A DNA stretch of 52,348 bases, taken from assembly GCA_023425865.1 (NCBI GenBank), contig JAFABV010000048.1:1-52348 (forward strand), written 5' to 3'. Origin of the DNA: Bacteroidota bacterium. GTDB lineage: Bacteria > Bacteroidota > Bacteroidia > Bacteroidales > Bacteroidaceae. A program made the translations under genes and the position numbers. The notes beneath the pieces are model-generated. The model was not told the origin of the DNA and did no database searches. It saw nothing but the letters and a program-made list of their open reading frames with translations. This document shows, in pieces, positions 26,968 to 34,843 of this stretch. Numbering within the stretch: the stretch's first letter is position 1; the number at the start of each line of letters is the position of its first letter.

Positions 26968-27798
26968 ATGAATTCGTTGTCGTTTGATCATATTGTCATC
27001 GCTCCCCGTGACCAGATTGGTCTTCATCGGCAGAGCACATGGGAACTCTCTTATATCATTCGAGGAGAGGGCCTGCGAACCATGGGCAACAAGACCGAGC
27101 CCTTCGGGCGTGGAGAAATCGTATTGGTGGTGCCCGACATGCCCCACCAATGGAAGTTTAATCCTTCGATAGACGACGATGGTATGATAGAGAATATCTC
27201 CATTTCATTTCCCACGGAATTGGTTGCACGCATTGGCACCACATTTCCTGAGATGAGTGCGTTAGTCAACTGGCTGAACAGCCTGGACCATTCAGTACAG
27301 ATACCCAACGTAAAAAACCAGAAACTCAAGGGCATCTTTTGGAGGATGACCGGTGAGGATGAGGGCGAGCGCCTGTTGTCGCTTCTGCAGATGCTGATGG
27401 AGATATGGAAGAATGAGGGCAAAAGAGCCTCCGGCCACTTTGAGGAAGAAAGGGAGGATGAGGCGGTGAAACGCGTGGTCAACTACATCCATTGCAACTA
27501 CAACCGAGAGATTACCATCAAGCAACTGGCAGCATATACGGGCATCAACGGCACGAGTCTCTGCACACTATTCAAGCAGAAGACCCAGCAGACCATCATG
27601 CAATATGTGATGAAATTCCGGATAGACATGGTGAAATCGTTGCTCAAGCATGGCGACAAGACCATCGCGCAGGTATGCTTCGAATGTGGTTTCCGCGATG
27701 TGCCCTATTTCAACCGCGTCTTCAAGAAGCTCACCGGCATGAGTCCGAAGGAATATAAGGCAATAGCAAAGACAGAGTTGGACGGATGGCCATTATAA
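26968..27798 (+). CDS. AraC family transcriptional regulator
   Basis: 276 residues. The N-terminal cupin sensor has HRQSTWELSYIIRGEGLRTM and PDMPHQWKF, the pattern of sugar- or metabolite-sensing AraC members. The C-terminal DNA-binding part has YIHCNYNREITIKQLAAYTG and CFECGFRDVPYFNRVFKKLT, ending GMSPKEYKAI. An open frame extends upstream to 26395 antisense to the acyltransferase, but the -7 boxes and the ATG at 26968 (MNSLSFDHIV) set the start. It faces a second AraC gene tail-to-tail and is divergent from the acyltransferase-VOC operon, its likely target. Confidence 0.92.
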   Translation: MNSLSFDHIVIAPRDQIGLHRQSTWELSYIIRGEGLRTMGNKTEPFGRGEIVLVVPDMPHQWKFNPSIDDDGMIENISISFPTELVARIGTTFPEMSALVNWLNSLDHSVQIPNVKNQKLKGIFWRMTGEDEGERLLSLLQMLMEIWKNEGKRASGHFEEEREDEAVKRVVNYIHCNYNREITIKQLAAYTGINGTSLCTLFKQKTQQTIMQYVMKFRIDMVKSLLKHGDKTIAQVCFECGFRDVPYFNRVFKKLTGMSPKEYKAIAKTELDGWPL

Positions 27799-27897
27799 GA
27801 AAGCATATCGTATCAGGCCTCTTATCCACTGTCTGACGGTTGAAGCTCCCCAAGCCGGTAAGATGTTCCGCACAGGTATTCGCGTTAATTCGACAAT

Positions 27898-28767
27898 TTA
27901 TCCCCGCATCTTCTTTCTAAAATCTGTGGGCGACATGCCAAAGGCACGACGGCAATACTTGCCAAAGAATGAGAGGTTGGGGAACCCTAGGTCGTCACAG
28001 ATTTCCTTGATGCTCTTGTCGGTATTCATCAGATAATAGCGAATGTCGGCCTCCGTATATTCGCGCACCCACCGCAAGGCAGTCTTACCGGTCACCTCTC
28101 GACACACCTTGGTGAGATAATTGGGTGACACACAAAGTTCCTGAGCGTATGTATCTACCAGTTGGTGCTTGACATGCCGGGTGGTAAGCAACTCCAGAAA
28201 ACGGCGGAAGAGCACCTTGTGCTGTCCTTCAGTCGTCGTTGCCTCTTCCATTTGGGGCAGTGCCGCCATCATCATCTCGAGATAGTCGAAGAGAATGCTG
28301 CGCAATAGCGACTCGATGACTTCTTTGTGGTAACGACGCTGCTGCTGACGAAGCTTGAACGACAGCGTGTGGAAATAACCATCAAACTGCCCGCGCTCCT
28401 CCTCATCGGCAACCACATGATTGGTCTTATAGACATAGAGGCAGCGGTCCCACTCCTCGATATGGGCGCCAAGCAGGCGCTTCACTACGTCTGTGGCGAT
28501 AATGGCAAGGTCGCACCTCACCCCGGGGCTGCCCATGTGGTTGGTCAGCCTACTGTGAGGGGGCAGAATCAGTGCCTCAAAGGTATCCAAGTGATGTTGG
28601 GTACCATTGACATCCACCTGAAGTTTGCCATTGTCGCAAGCCAGAATCATATATCCCTCCAGAGAGGTAGTATCAAGATGAGCCAAATCCTCAAAGGTGG
28701 TCACAAACTTGATATTCTCGTCCTCGTAATTAAATAAGGTTTGTTCCATGCCCGCAAAGTTCGTCAT
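27898..28767 (-). CDS. AraC family transcriptional regulator
   Basis: 289 residues with an AraC_binding_2-like N-terminal half (EALILPPHSRLTNHMGSPGV) and C-terminal helix-turn-helix pair (AQELCVSPNYLTKVCREVTG; KEICDDLGFPNLSFFGKYCR) ending FGMSPTDFRKKMRG. The frame begins with a GTG at 28773; ATGs at 28767 and 28749 (MEQTLFNYED) are both possible, and 28767 is used here. It is divergent from the SDR gene at 28923, with an inverted repeat between them, and so probably controls that gene. Confidence 0.9.
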   Translation of the reverse strand: MTNFAGMEQTLFNYEDENIKFVTTFEDLAHLDTTSLEGYMILACDNGKLQVDVNGTQHHLDTFEALILPPHSRLTNHMGSPGVRCDLAIIATDVVKRLLGAHIEEWDRCLYVYKTNHVVADEEERGQFDGYFHTLSFKLRQQQRRYHKEVIESLLRSILFDYLEMMMAALPQMEEATTTEGQHKVLFRRFLELLTTRHVKHQLVDTYAQELCVSPNYLTKVCREVTGKTALRWVREYTEADIRYYLMNTDKSIKEICDDLGFPNLSFFGKYCRRAFGMSPTDFRKKMRG

Positions 28768-28800
28768 AATCACAGAGTTTATTATGTTCTATAAACGTTG

Positions 28801-28843
28801 AATAGTGGTATATTTCTTGTTCAAACGAAAAAAGACCACTATT
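28801..28843. promoter_or_regulatory. inverted repeat in the AraC/SDR divergent promoter
   Basis: AATAGTGGT (28801-28809) and ACCACTATT (28835-28843) are perfect inverted copies whose outer edges are 43 bp apart, in the 155-bp gap between the AraC gene and the SDR gene. It is a candidate operator for the adjacent AraC regulator. Confidence 0.45.
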
Positions 28844-28881
28844 GTTATATTTCAGATGACTAAAGTTTGAAATCGAACAGC

Positions 28882-28889
28882 TACTTTTG
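28882..28889 (+). promoter_or_regulatory. -7 box of the SDR gene at 28923
   Basis: TACTTTTG followed by C fits TAnnTTTG. It lies 33 bases before the chosen ATG and downstream of the candidate operator. Confidence 0.6.
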
Positions 28890-28922
28890 CACCATCAACA
28901 ATTAATGACAACAAAAGATAAA

Positions 28923-29747
28923 ATGAATATGGAAAAGAAAGTAATTCTCCTCACAGGAGCAAGCAGCGGGATAGGTTACCAAACAGCAGAATATTTAGCC
29001 AAGCAAGGACACACTGTCTATGGAGCCGCTCGTCGGGTAGAAAAAATGGAACCTTTGAAGACCTTCGGGGTGAAGTCCATTTTGCTCGACGTGACCGACC
29101 AACAGAGTGTGGACGAGGCCATCGAACTGATCATAAAGGCAGAGGGCAAGATTGACGTACTGGTCAACAATGCGGGCTACGGTTCTTATGGGGCGATTGA
29201 AGACGTGACCCTTGAGGAGGCACGGAAACAGTTTGATGTCAACATCTTCGGTGTGGCCATGCTCATCAAGAAGGTTTTGCCCTACATGCGTGCCCGGAAC
29301 AGCGGTACCATCATCAACGTTGCCTCTATCGGCGGACGCGTCACCACCTATTTCGGTGCATGGTACCATGCCACCAAGTACGCACTTGAAGCCCTGAGCG
29401 ATGCCCTGCGCATGGAGACCAAGCCCTTTGGCATCCAAGTAAGCATCATCGAACCGGGCGGCATCAAGACGCCCTGGGGCTTTATCGCCGCCGATCACCT
29501 TGCAGAGAGTGCCAAGGGAGGCGCATACGAAAAGCAGGCTGCAAAGACAGCGGCAGGAATGCGCAAGCAGTATGAGGGCAACATGATATCAGACCCCATT
29601 GTCATTGCCAAGGCCATCGCGCGTGCGGTAAACAGCCGTCGCCCCAAAACAAGATATACCGTGGGCTTCATGGCAAAACCCATTGTATGGATGCATGGCT
29701 GGCTTCCCGCCCGCTGGTTCGATGCCATCATGATGCATGTCAGCTAA
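28923..29747 (+). CDS. short-chain dehydrogenase/reductase (SDR)
   Basis: A classical SDR of 274 residues. It has a Rossmann glycine motif LLTGASSGIGYQTAEYL, NNAGYG, the catalytic Tyr-x-x-x-Lys in WYHATKYALEAL with an upstream Ser in NVASIGGR, and the EPGGIKTPW loop. It reduces a carbonyl or oxidises an alcohol with NAD(P)(H); the ARR after the third strand suggests NADP preference. Starts at 28905, 28923 and 28929 are all possible; 28923 (MNMEKKV) is used. A small lipoprotein gene follows after 3 bases. Confidence 0.9.
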   Translation: MNMEKKVILLTGASSGIGYQTAEYLAKQGHTVYGAARRVEKMEPLKTFGVKSILLDVTDQQSVDEAIELIIKAEGKIDVLVNNAGYGSYGAIEDVTLEEARKQFDVNIFGVAMLIKKVLPYMRARNSGTIINVASIGGRVTTYFGAWYHATKYALEALSDALRMETKPFGIQVSIIEPGGIKTPWGFIAADHLAESAKGGAYEKQAAKTAAGMRKQYEGNMISDPIVIAKAIARAVNSRRPKTRYTVGFMAKPIVWMHGWLPARWFDAIMMHVS

Positions 29748-29750
29748 ACT

Positions 29751-29900
29751 ATGAATATTTCTATGATATTGAGTTTTCTGATATTTTCGGCACTTACCAT
29801 GACGAGTTGCTCTTGGATCATGTATGAATGCGAGAGAGAGACGCAGAATCGTCCTGACTTTTCCTGGGAGCCTTATGATGAAGAAGATCGCAAGAACTGA
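29751..29900 (+). CDS. small lipoprotein, 49 residues
   Basis: The reading frame begins 3 bases after the SDR stop: MNISMILSFLIFSALTMTSC gives a hydrophobic signal and a lipobox-like TMTSC (Cys20), followed by a charged 29-residue tail ending PYDEEDRKN. Tight spacing to the SDR implies co-transcription. No family is recognised. It could be a genuine small surface or periplasmic lipoprotein; the lipobox and gene spacing are the only evidence. Confidence 0.55.
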   Translation: MNISMILSFLIFSALTMTSCSWIMYECERETQNRPDFSWEPYDEEDRKN

Positions 29901-30036
29901 AGCTCCTATAAAAACTATGGTCTATTCTGAAACCGGAAACAATGAAAAATGACTCTCATAGAGACATTGGAGCAGGAATAAGTAAATGATAAAATTGCTT
30001 TTTCATCATCAAATAAAATAGGTAAAAAGTGTTGTT

Positions 30037-30543
30037 ATGGCATCAAATTTCTTCAACTACACCCAGGAATGGGTGAACGGCGAAATGCTCGAGGGTATGA
30101 TTATCGCAATATTTGGCATCTTCGCCATTCTCATCGGTGTGGCAATCTGGCATTATGGCAAGACACCGGCTCCCCGCGCGCTCATCATTCCCATAATACT
30201 TTGCGGAATGGTTTACACGGGGATCGGCCTTTCTCTGCGCATCAACGACCGTCACCTCACGGAGCAATTCCATAAGGAATACCAAACAAACCCACAAGCT
30301 TTTGTCGTTAAAGAAAAAGAGCGCGTGGAGGGGTTTCAGTATATGTACACCATTTCAAAAGTCGTTGCTACCGTGACGTTCATCGCCACGCTGCTCATCT
30401 TCTGGTTCACCAAGAGTGCTGCCTGGCAAGGAGCGGCCATTGGCTTGACCCTCTTTGGGATTTCCGGTCTCATCGTCGACTATTTTTCTCAGCATAGAGC
30501 AATGGCATATTATGATGCAATACTCAAAGCGCTCACGTCGTAG
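30037..30543 (+). CDS. unknown four-helix membrane protein
   Basis: 168 residues with four hydrophobic segments: MIIAIFGIFAILIGVAIWHY, IIPIILCGMVYTGIGL, VVATVTFIATLLIFWF and AAIGLTLFGISGLIVDYF. A 45-residue soluble stretch lies between the second and third (NDRHLTEQFHKEYQTNPQAF onward). No catalytic motif is visible and the family is not recognised. The start at 30037 (MASNFFNYTQEW) has no strong competitor. It follows the SDR-lipoprotein pair by 136 bases and may share their transcript. Confidence 0.8.
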   Translation: MASNFFNYTQEWVNGEMLEGMIIAIFGIFAILIGVAIWHYGKTPAPRALIIPIILCGMVYTGIGLSLRINDRHLTEQFHKEYQTNPQAFVVKEKERVEGFQYMYTISKVVATVTFIATLLIFWFTKSAAWQGAAIGLTLFGISGLIVDYFSQHRAMAYYDAILKALTS

Positions 30544-30707
30544 CCACCTATCCATAAATACGCATTCGATGCCCCACTTGCCTTGAGCCTATTAAATAAA
30601 CAACTATTGTCTGAAAACAGAAAGGAGGGAGGAATTAGTGAATGGTAAAAGCATGGTTCGGCCAAATGTCCGATCGTAATATACTATACCGAAGGGCAGT
30701 ATAATGT

Positions 30708-31985
30708 TTACTCGATTTGTCGCCGTGTAACCAACACCTTATCAATCCTTACGCCATCCATATCAACAACTTCCAACAGGAAATCATCCCATTGCAGCCT
30801 CTCGCCGATATGGGGGATATATCCGAGTTGATGCAGTATCAGGCCGCCCAAGGTTTTGAAATCTTCATCGTCATATAGCACATCCTTGTCTACATGCCTG
30901 AGGAAATCGTACATGGAGCATTGGCCATCTATGAGCCAGCTGCCGTCCTCGCGTGTGATAATGTCCGGCTCTTCGTGCTCTTCACCAGGAAGATCACCCA
31001 CCAAGGCCTCCATGATGTCTTTCAGGGTAATAATGCCTTGCAGATTGCCATACTCGTCACATATCAATCCATATTTCACGTGAGTCTCACGAATTTTCTC
31101 AAGTACCCTGTACACATCCATGTGCTCTGGAAAGAACTGTGCCGGACGAATGGCATCGGTTAATCTGAAAGAACTGTTTCGCACATTACCGTAAAGATCC
31201 TTCAGGTAGACCACACCCACGATATCATCAAGTTTCCTGTCGCGTGTGACGGGATAAACCTGAAACAGATTTTCTGATACCACCCGAAAGATCTCATTGG
31301 CCGACATGCTTTCATCCAGTGTAGTGATGTCACTCCGATAAGTCATGATGCTGCTCACGCTCCTGTCGCCCAAGGAGAGCACACGGTTCATGATATGATG
31401 CTCCACCTCCTGCACCTCTCCACTCACGACACCCTCTTCTATCATCGACTTGATCTCTGCTTCCGTGATTTTCTCTTCACCCATGTTGATATGCAAAAGA
31501 CGCAGCATCACACCGGTACTTTCAGACAGAAGCCATACAAATGGTGAAGCAACAATCGACAGCCAGTACATCGGACGTGCCAACAGCTTGGCTAATCGCG
31601 ATGACGCGCTCATGCCAATGCGTTTCGGGAGGAGTTCGCCAAAAAGGATTGAAAAATATGTAACGAAGAACACGATGATACCCTGAGCGGCGGTATGCGC
31701 CCATGACAGCGGGCAGCCCCAGTGGGTCAACACTTTGGCGAAGTCATCTGCCAAAGCGTCACCGGAATAAATACCGGTAAGAATACCGATCAGGGTAATA
31801 CCAATCTGTACGGTGGAGAGAAACTTATCGGGGTCGTTGGCAAGTTTCAACGCAGTGCGTGCCATGAGACTGCCTTTCTGTGACTCGCCGGCAAGAAAAC
31901 TTTTGCGCACAGAGATCAACGCGATTTCTGACATGGAGAATATGCCATTGACCAGTATCAGAAGTATAATAATGATGATGTCCAT
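30708..31985 (-). CDS. CNNM/HlyC-CorC family transporter (hemolysin-related)
   Basis: 425 residues: an N-terminal CNNM (DUF21) membrane domain with about four helices (residues 1-190, starting MDIIIIILLILVNGIFSMSE), then a CBS-pair domain (SSIMTYRSDITTLDESM; YGLICDEYGNLQGIITLKDI) and a C-terminal CorC_HlyC domain (DGSWLIDGQCSMYDFLRHVD). Proteins of this type mediate or regulate Mg2+/Co2+ efflux at the inner membrane. It stands alone on the minus strand. A -7 box and a 9-bp stem-loop lie in the upstream region at 32031-32085. Confidence 0.92.
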   Translation of the reverse strand: MDIIIIILLILVNGIFSMSEIALISVRKSFLAGESQKGSLMARTALKLANDPDKFLSTVQIGITLIGILTGIYSGDALADDFAKVLTHWGCPLSWAHTAAQGIIVFFVTYFSILFGELLPKRIGMSASSRLAKLLARPMYWLSIVASPFVWLLSESTGVMLRLLHINMGEEKITEAEIKSMIEEGVVSGEVQEVEHHIMNRVLSLGDRSVSSIMTYRSDITTLDESMSANEIFRVVSENLFQVYPVTRDRKLDDIVGVVYLKDLYGNVRNSSFRLTDAIRPAQFFPEHMDVYRVLEKIRETHVKYGLICDEYGNLQGIITLKDIMEALVGDLPGEEHEEPDIITREDGSWLIDGQCSMYDFLRHVDKDVLYDDEDFKTLGGLILHQLGYIPHIGERLQWDDFLLEVVDMDGVRIDKVLVTRRQIE

Positions 31986-32349
31986 AATCGGGGGCTATCA
32001 TTGAGGGGTTAGATGAACACTATCTTTCGGCGATGCTTGATAAACACCTCTATGTGCGTAGCAAGCATCGTAGGCTACAAAAGTAGTCAATTAAAACAGA
32101 ACTCGCAATGAATCGTACACATTTATTGCCATGGCCGCCATGTAGAGATTATTTTGCAGGATATGCGGGGTATGTCCAATCGCAGTACCCGACATAAAAG
32201 AAAAAACATCAGATTAAGCGATAAAGTGGTGAGCGGAATGGGCTTAATTGTGTATATTTGCATCATGGCATTGAATATAGCCTTCCTGTCATATTCATCC
32301 AAGGAAAGGCCATCATCTCTATGCAGTTATCTGTTATCAAAATAGCATT
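31986..32349. other. divergent intergenic region with hairpin and two promoters
   Basis: For the minus-strand CNNM gene, TACTTTTG lies at 32078-32085. Its leader holds a stem of 9 bp (CGATGCTTG 32031-32039 / CAAGCATCG 32062-32070). For the plus-strand flavin reductase, TATATTTGC starts at 32252. A 26-codon frame at 32267-32347 (MALNIAFLSYSSKERPSSLC onward) starts just after that box, but I would not call it a gene. Confidence 0.5.
32252..32259 (+). promoter_or_regulatory. -7 box of the flavin reductase gene
   Basis: TATATTTG followed by C fits TAnnTTTG, about 90 bases upstream of the start codon. Confidence 0.5.
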
Positions 32350-32913
32350 ATGAAGAGTTTTGGACAAAAACCGTGGCTGCTGCCACAACCGGTACTGATC
32401 ATCGGTACCTATGACACGAACGGAAATCCCAATGCGATGAATGCGGCGTGGGGTGGTCAATGGGACAACCACGAGATCATGATCTCTATGGGCAACCATC
32501 AGACAACGCTCAACCTGAACGAGAAGGGTGAGTTTACGGTGGCCTTTGCGACCACAGAGACCATGACGGCATCCGATTTTGTGGGGATCGTGAGCCAGAA
32601 AAACGACCCCGACAAGATACGGAAGACAGGCTGGGCTACAGAGAAGGCACCCAACGTAGACGCGCCCGTGTTCACGGTCTTCCCCATGTCCTTGGAATGT
32701 CGCATCAAGGAGAAGCTGGACGAGTCGGCCACAGGCTACTATATCATTGCCGAAGTGGTCAACGTGCTTTGTGATGAGTCTTTTCTTGCAGACGACGGAA
32801 AGCCCGATGTGGAGAAGATGAACCTCATCGTCTTCGATCCCGTACACATGGGATATATTCAGTTGGGCCAGACCGTTGGCAAGGCGTTTAAGGCGGGTAA
32901 GGATTTGAAATAG
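32350..32913 (+). CDS. flavin reductase family protein
   Basis: 187 residues of the flavin reductase-like FMN-binding split-barrel fold: PVLIIGTYDTNGNPNAMNAAWGGQ near the start, then MISMGNHQTTLNLNEKGEFTVAF and the FVGIVSQKNDPDKIRKTGW loop. Such proteins bind FMN and reduce it or use it in electron transfer in the cytoplasm. The closest types are the Bacteroidetes stand-alone flavoredoxin-like proteins. No partner monooxygenase is adjacent. Confidence 0.9.
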   Translation: MKSFGQKPWLLPQPVLIIGTYDTNGNPNAMNAAWGGQWDNHEIMISMGNHQTTLNLNEKGEFTVAFATTETMTASDFVGIVSQKNDPDKIRKTGWATEKAPNVDAPVFTVFPMSLECRIKEKLDESATGYYIIAEVVNVLCDESFLADDGKPDVEKMNLIVFDPVHMGYIQLGQTVGKAFKAGKDLK

Positions 32914-32944
32914 TTTATTTTCAGTTCCTTTAGGTGTTATTCAA

Positions 32945-33104
32945 CAAGGCAGGGTGGATTTCATCGCATTAGTCAATTGAAAATCAGCGAACGAAGTAGA
33001 AGCCAACCCTGCCCTATCAAAAGTTGAACTCTTACAGAGTTCGACAATACCACGTCTGACATCAAGACAGGGTAGACTTCGCTGCGCTCGTCAACCCTGC
33101 CCTA
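32945..33104. repeat. palindromic intergenic repeats around AGGGT...ACCCT
   Basis: Two related stem-loops follow each other: GGCAGGGT (near 32949) with ACCCTGCC (near 33014), and ACAGGGTAGAC (near 33069) with ACCCTGCC (near 33102). Each is followed by an AAAGTTGAACTC motif: GAACTCTTACAGAGTTC after the first, GAACTCCGATGGAGTTC after the second. They resemble REP/BIME-type intergenic repeats. Confidence 0.55.
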
Positions 33105-33223
33105 TAAAAAGTTGAACTCCGATGGAGTTCGTTGTACCACCAATGCGCAATTGGTATAGGTAATGAGAATGTAAAATCAGGAGATTCGTTTTGTCTTGGA
33201 TACCCTAACCAATTCATTAGAGA

Positions 33224-33445
33224 GAACTCTGTAAGAGTTCACGCTTGACAGGGCACGGTTGGCACAAAGGACGACCGAAGGGAGACCTGCAGTGCCTACC
33301 GTGTCGCAAATGACACCGCATGGAAGAACTCTGTAAGAGTTCAACCCTTGACAGGGCACGGTTGGCACAAAGGACGACCGACGGGAGACCTGCAGTGCCT
33401 ACCGTGTCGCAAATGACACCATACAGAAGAACTCTGTAAGAGTTC
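33224..33445. repeat. two tandem 103-bp repeats bounded by a 17-bp palindrome
   Basis: The palindrome GAACTCTGTAAGAGTTC occurs at 33224-33240, 33326-33342 and 33429-33445. The two intervening units (ACAGGGCACGGTTGGCACAA through GACCTGCAGTGCCTACCGTG) are nearly identical. The same palindrome, in complementary form, occurs at 33025. Frames of 60-75 codons through this region are artefacts of the repetition. Confidence 0.8.
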
Positions 33446-33457
33446 AACTATCCATCT

Positions 33458-33590
33458 TCAGTATTTTACAACCACCTCTTGCCAATATAAACCGGGCATA
33501 TATCCCTCCACGTGGGCGTTATTAAGCAACGCCATAAACTCGTCGCCTACGTTCTGGCGCGTGTGGTTCTCGGCTAAGACTATAGTTTGT
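33458..33590 (-). pseudogene. 3' remnant of an unknown gene
   Basis: A minus-strand frame reads VLAENHTRQNVGDEFMALLN and continues to LYWQEVVVKY-stop at 33458. It is coding-like, has no start of its own and runs into the tautomerase gene in another frame, so it looks like a severed C-terminus. The family is not recognised. The repeat array begins 13 bases past its stop. Confidence 0.4.
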
Positions 33591-33810
33591 ACCCCGGCTT
33601 CTTGGCCAAATGGTTCATATTAGGACGTATGTCCTTATCATAGACATCCTCTTTCCATCGCTCGGCGGGTATTTCTGTAAAGTCGATGGACAACGACGCC
33701 TCACTGGCCTTAAGATGTTTCTCGGCCAGACGGGTGAGGTCATCTACAAAACTCTTCATCTGTTGCTCCGAAAGATGCTTCGGATAACACTTGATATTGA
33801 TATGTGGCAT
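33580..33810 (-). CDS. tautomerase family protein (4-oxalocrotonate tautomerase-like)
   Basis: 76 residues beginning MPHINIKCYPKHLSEQQMKS, so removal of Met exposes the catalytic Pro1 typical of the superfamily. The rest fits the small beta-alpha-beta fold (SEASLSIDFTEIPAERWKED). These enzymes isomerise enol/keto or dehalogenate small acids. The frame opens at 33915, but Pro1 placement and a -7 box at 33885-33892 set the start at 33810. It is monocistronic with a gene remnant immediately downstream. Confidence 0.88.
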   Translation of the reverse strand: MPHINIKCYPKHLSEQQMKSFVDDLTRLAEKHLKASEASLSIDFTEIPAERWKEDVYDKDIRPNMNHLAKKPGYKL

Positions 33811-33884
33811 AATTTGAATGTATAATGTATTAAACTTAGCTCCGTCGGTGGGCTCCATGCAAGCATTTTCGACGGAACGCACCG

Positions 33885-33892
33885 CAAAGATA
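33885..33892 (-). promoter_or_regulatory. -7 box of the tautomerase gene
   Basis: TATCTTTGC on the minus strand fits TAnnTTTG, 75 bases before the start. The leader contains a small stem (TCCGTCG 33841-33847 / CGACGGA 33870-33876). Confidence 0.6.
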
Positions 33893-34268
33893 GCAAGAAT
33901 CTTCACGCCAAACAAGAGGGCACATGGACGTACGTCACCATCTAAAAGTTACAATTATTGATTACCAACAAGTTACCAAAACAGACTTTATGTTTATTTA
34001 ATACGCGAGTTCGGGATAAGATTAGCATGCAAACAGTTCCCGACTGTCTCTGCCAGCAACGTTTGCCCCTTTGTAAAACAGAAAGCTGTCATCTCTCCTG
34101 TGTCGTTGCACAGCCAGTGCAGCTTGTCCCCCCGTGGCACCAACCCCATGTATCAGTATCCACACACCCTCCGTGGCGTCTTGCCCAAGCCACCATCTTT
34201 GCCACTGTTACCACCCCGCACGTCGCCCCATCTCCATGCCTACGCCCAACCGTTCGCACCGAACAGCC

Positions 34269-34360
34269 CGATAATTCTATATGAAACCATTCGATGGTTC
34301 TATATGAAACCATCCGATGGTTCTATATAAAACTATCCGATGGTTCTATATGAAACTATC
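34269..34360 (+). repeat. four 23-bp palindromic minisatellite units (copy D)
   Basis: Units at 34269, 34292, 34315 and 34338. All four share the CTATAT core, and the last three are near-identical, unlike the divergent fourth unit of copies B, C and E. Confidence 0.88.
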
Positions 34361-34476
34361 CGTTGACTTTGGGGGTCTCATTTAGCCCGCCCGCCCTTGC
34401 CATAGGCGCGGAGGGCACGTGAAACGGCAGCTTTGGGGCTTATAACCGCACCGTTTATCATGACTAACCCCGTGGT

Positions 34477-34620
34477 TTACGCCTGCTTAATGGGCGGTTT
34501 ACGACAGACACCATACTTTACAGGTGAACTATCCTGGTGCGGATCGGTTAACTTGCCCAATATACGTTTGCATGTACGAGCCGCGATGCCCAGATCGCTG
34601 GCTAAAGCCACACAATCCAT
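34477..34620 (-). pseudogene. vestigial 47-codon reading frame in element copy D, HTH-like
   Basis: It reads MDCVALASDLGIAARTCKRI and ends CRKPPIKQA-stop, the same length as in copy B. The frame stays open upstream to 34686. The ALASDLGIAARTCKRILGKL segment fits a helix-turn-helix. Confidence 0.4.
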
Positions 34621-34814
34621 ACACCCCGCCGCGCTGTTCGGCCGTGCCGTTGTCACCGCCCAGCCACAGCCTGCATGCTCACCCAAAGGCGACTGTTTGC
34701 GTACTAATCTTATCCCGAATTCGCCTATTTAAGAGTATCATTACTCATGAACGCCGACAGCTGCCCGTGCAATCTTTCCTCCGTTTTGTGTAATTACACT
34801 TTCCATGAAACTCA

Positions 34815-34822
34815 TAACTTTG
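34815..34822 (+). promoter_or_regulatory. -7 box of the SDR gene at 34844
   Basis: TAACTTTGC fits TAnnTTTG and lies inside the upstream extension of the reading frame. This argues for the ATG at 34844 rather than the one at 34805. Confidence 0.7.
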
Positions 34823-34843
34823 CATCCAGAAAATATCAAAGTT

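Larger units (their letters stand above)
34002..34725 (+). mobile_element. MITE-like element, copy D (full, 724 bp)
   Basis: The complete element in the same orientation as copy B. The left end TACGCGAGTTCGGGATAAG and right end CTTATCCCGAATTCGCC are inverted. It is flanked by the 7-bp direct repeat TATTTAA (33995-34001 and 34726-34732). It carries four 23-bp units (34269-34360) and the 47-codon frame on the minus strand (34477-34620), without a transposase. It sits between the tautomerase gene and the SDR promoter. Confidence 0.88.

Noticed and set aside
32267..32347. 26-codon frame as a leader peptide for the flavin reductase
   Set aside because: It starts just after the -7 box, would be at the very 5' end of the RNA, and shows no attenuator-like structure or biased codons.
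33224..33445. Possible CRISPR array
   Set aside because: Only three copies of a 17-bp palindrome with near-identical 85-bp intervals; spacers in a CRISPR array would be unique and about 30 bp. No cas genes.
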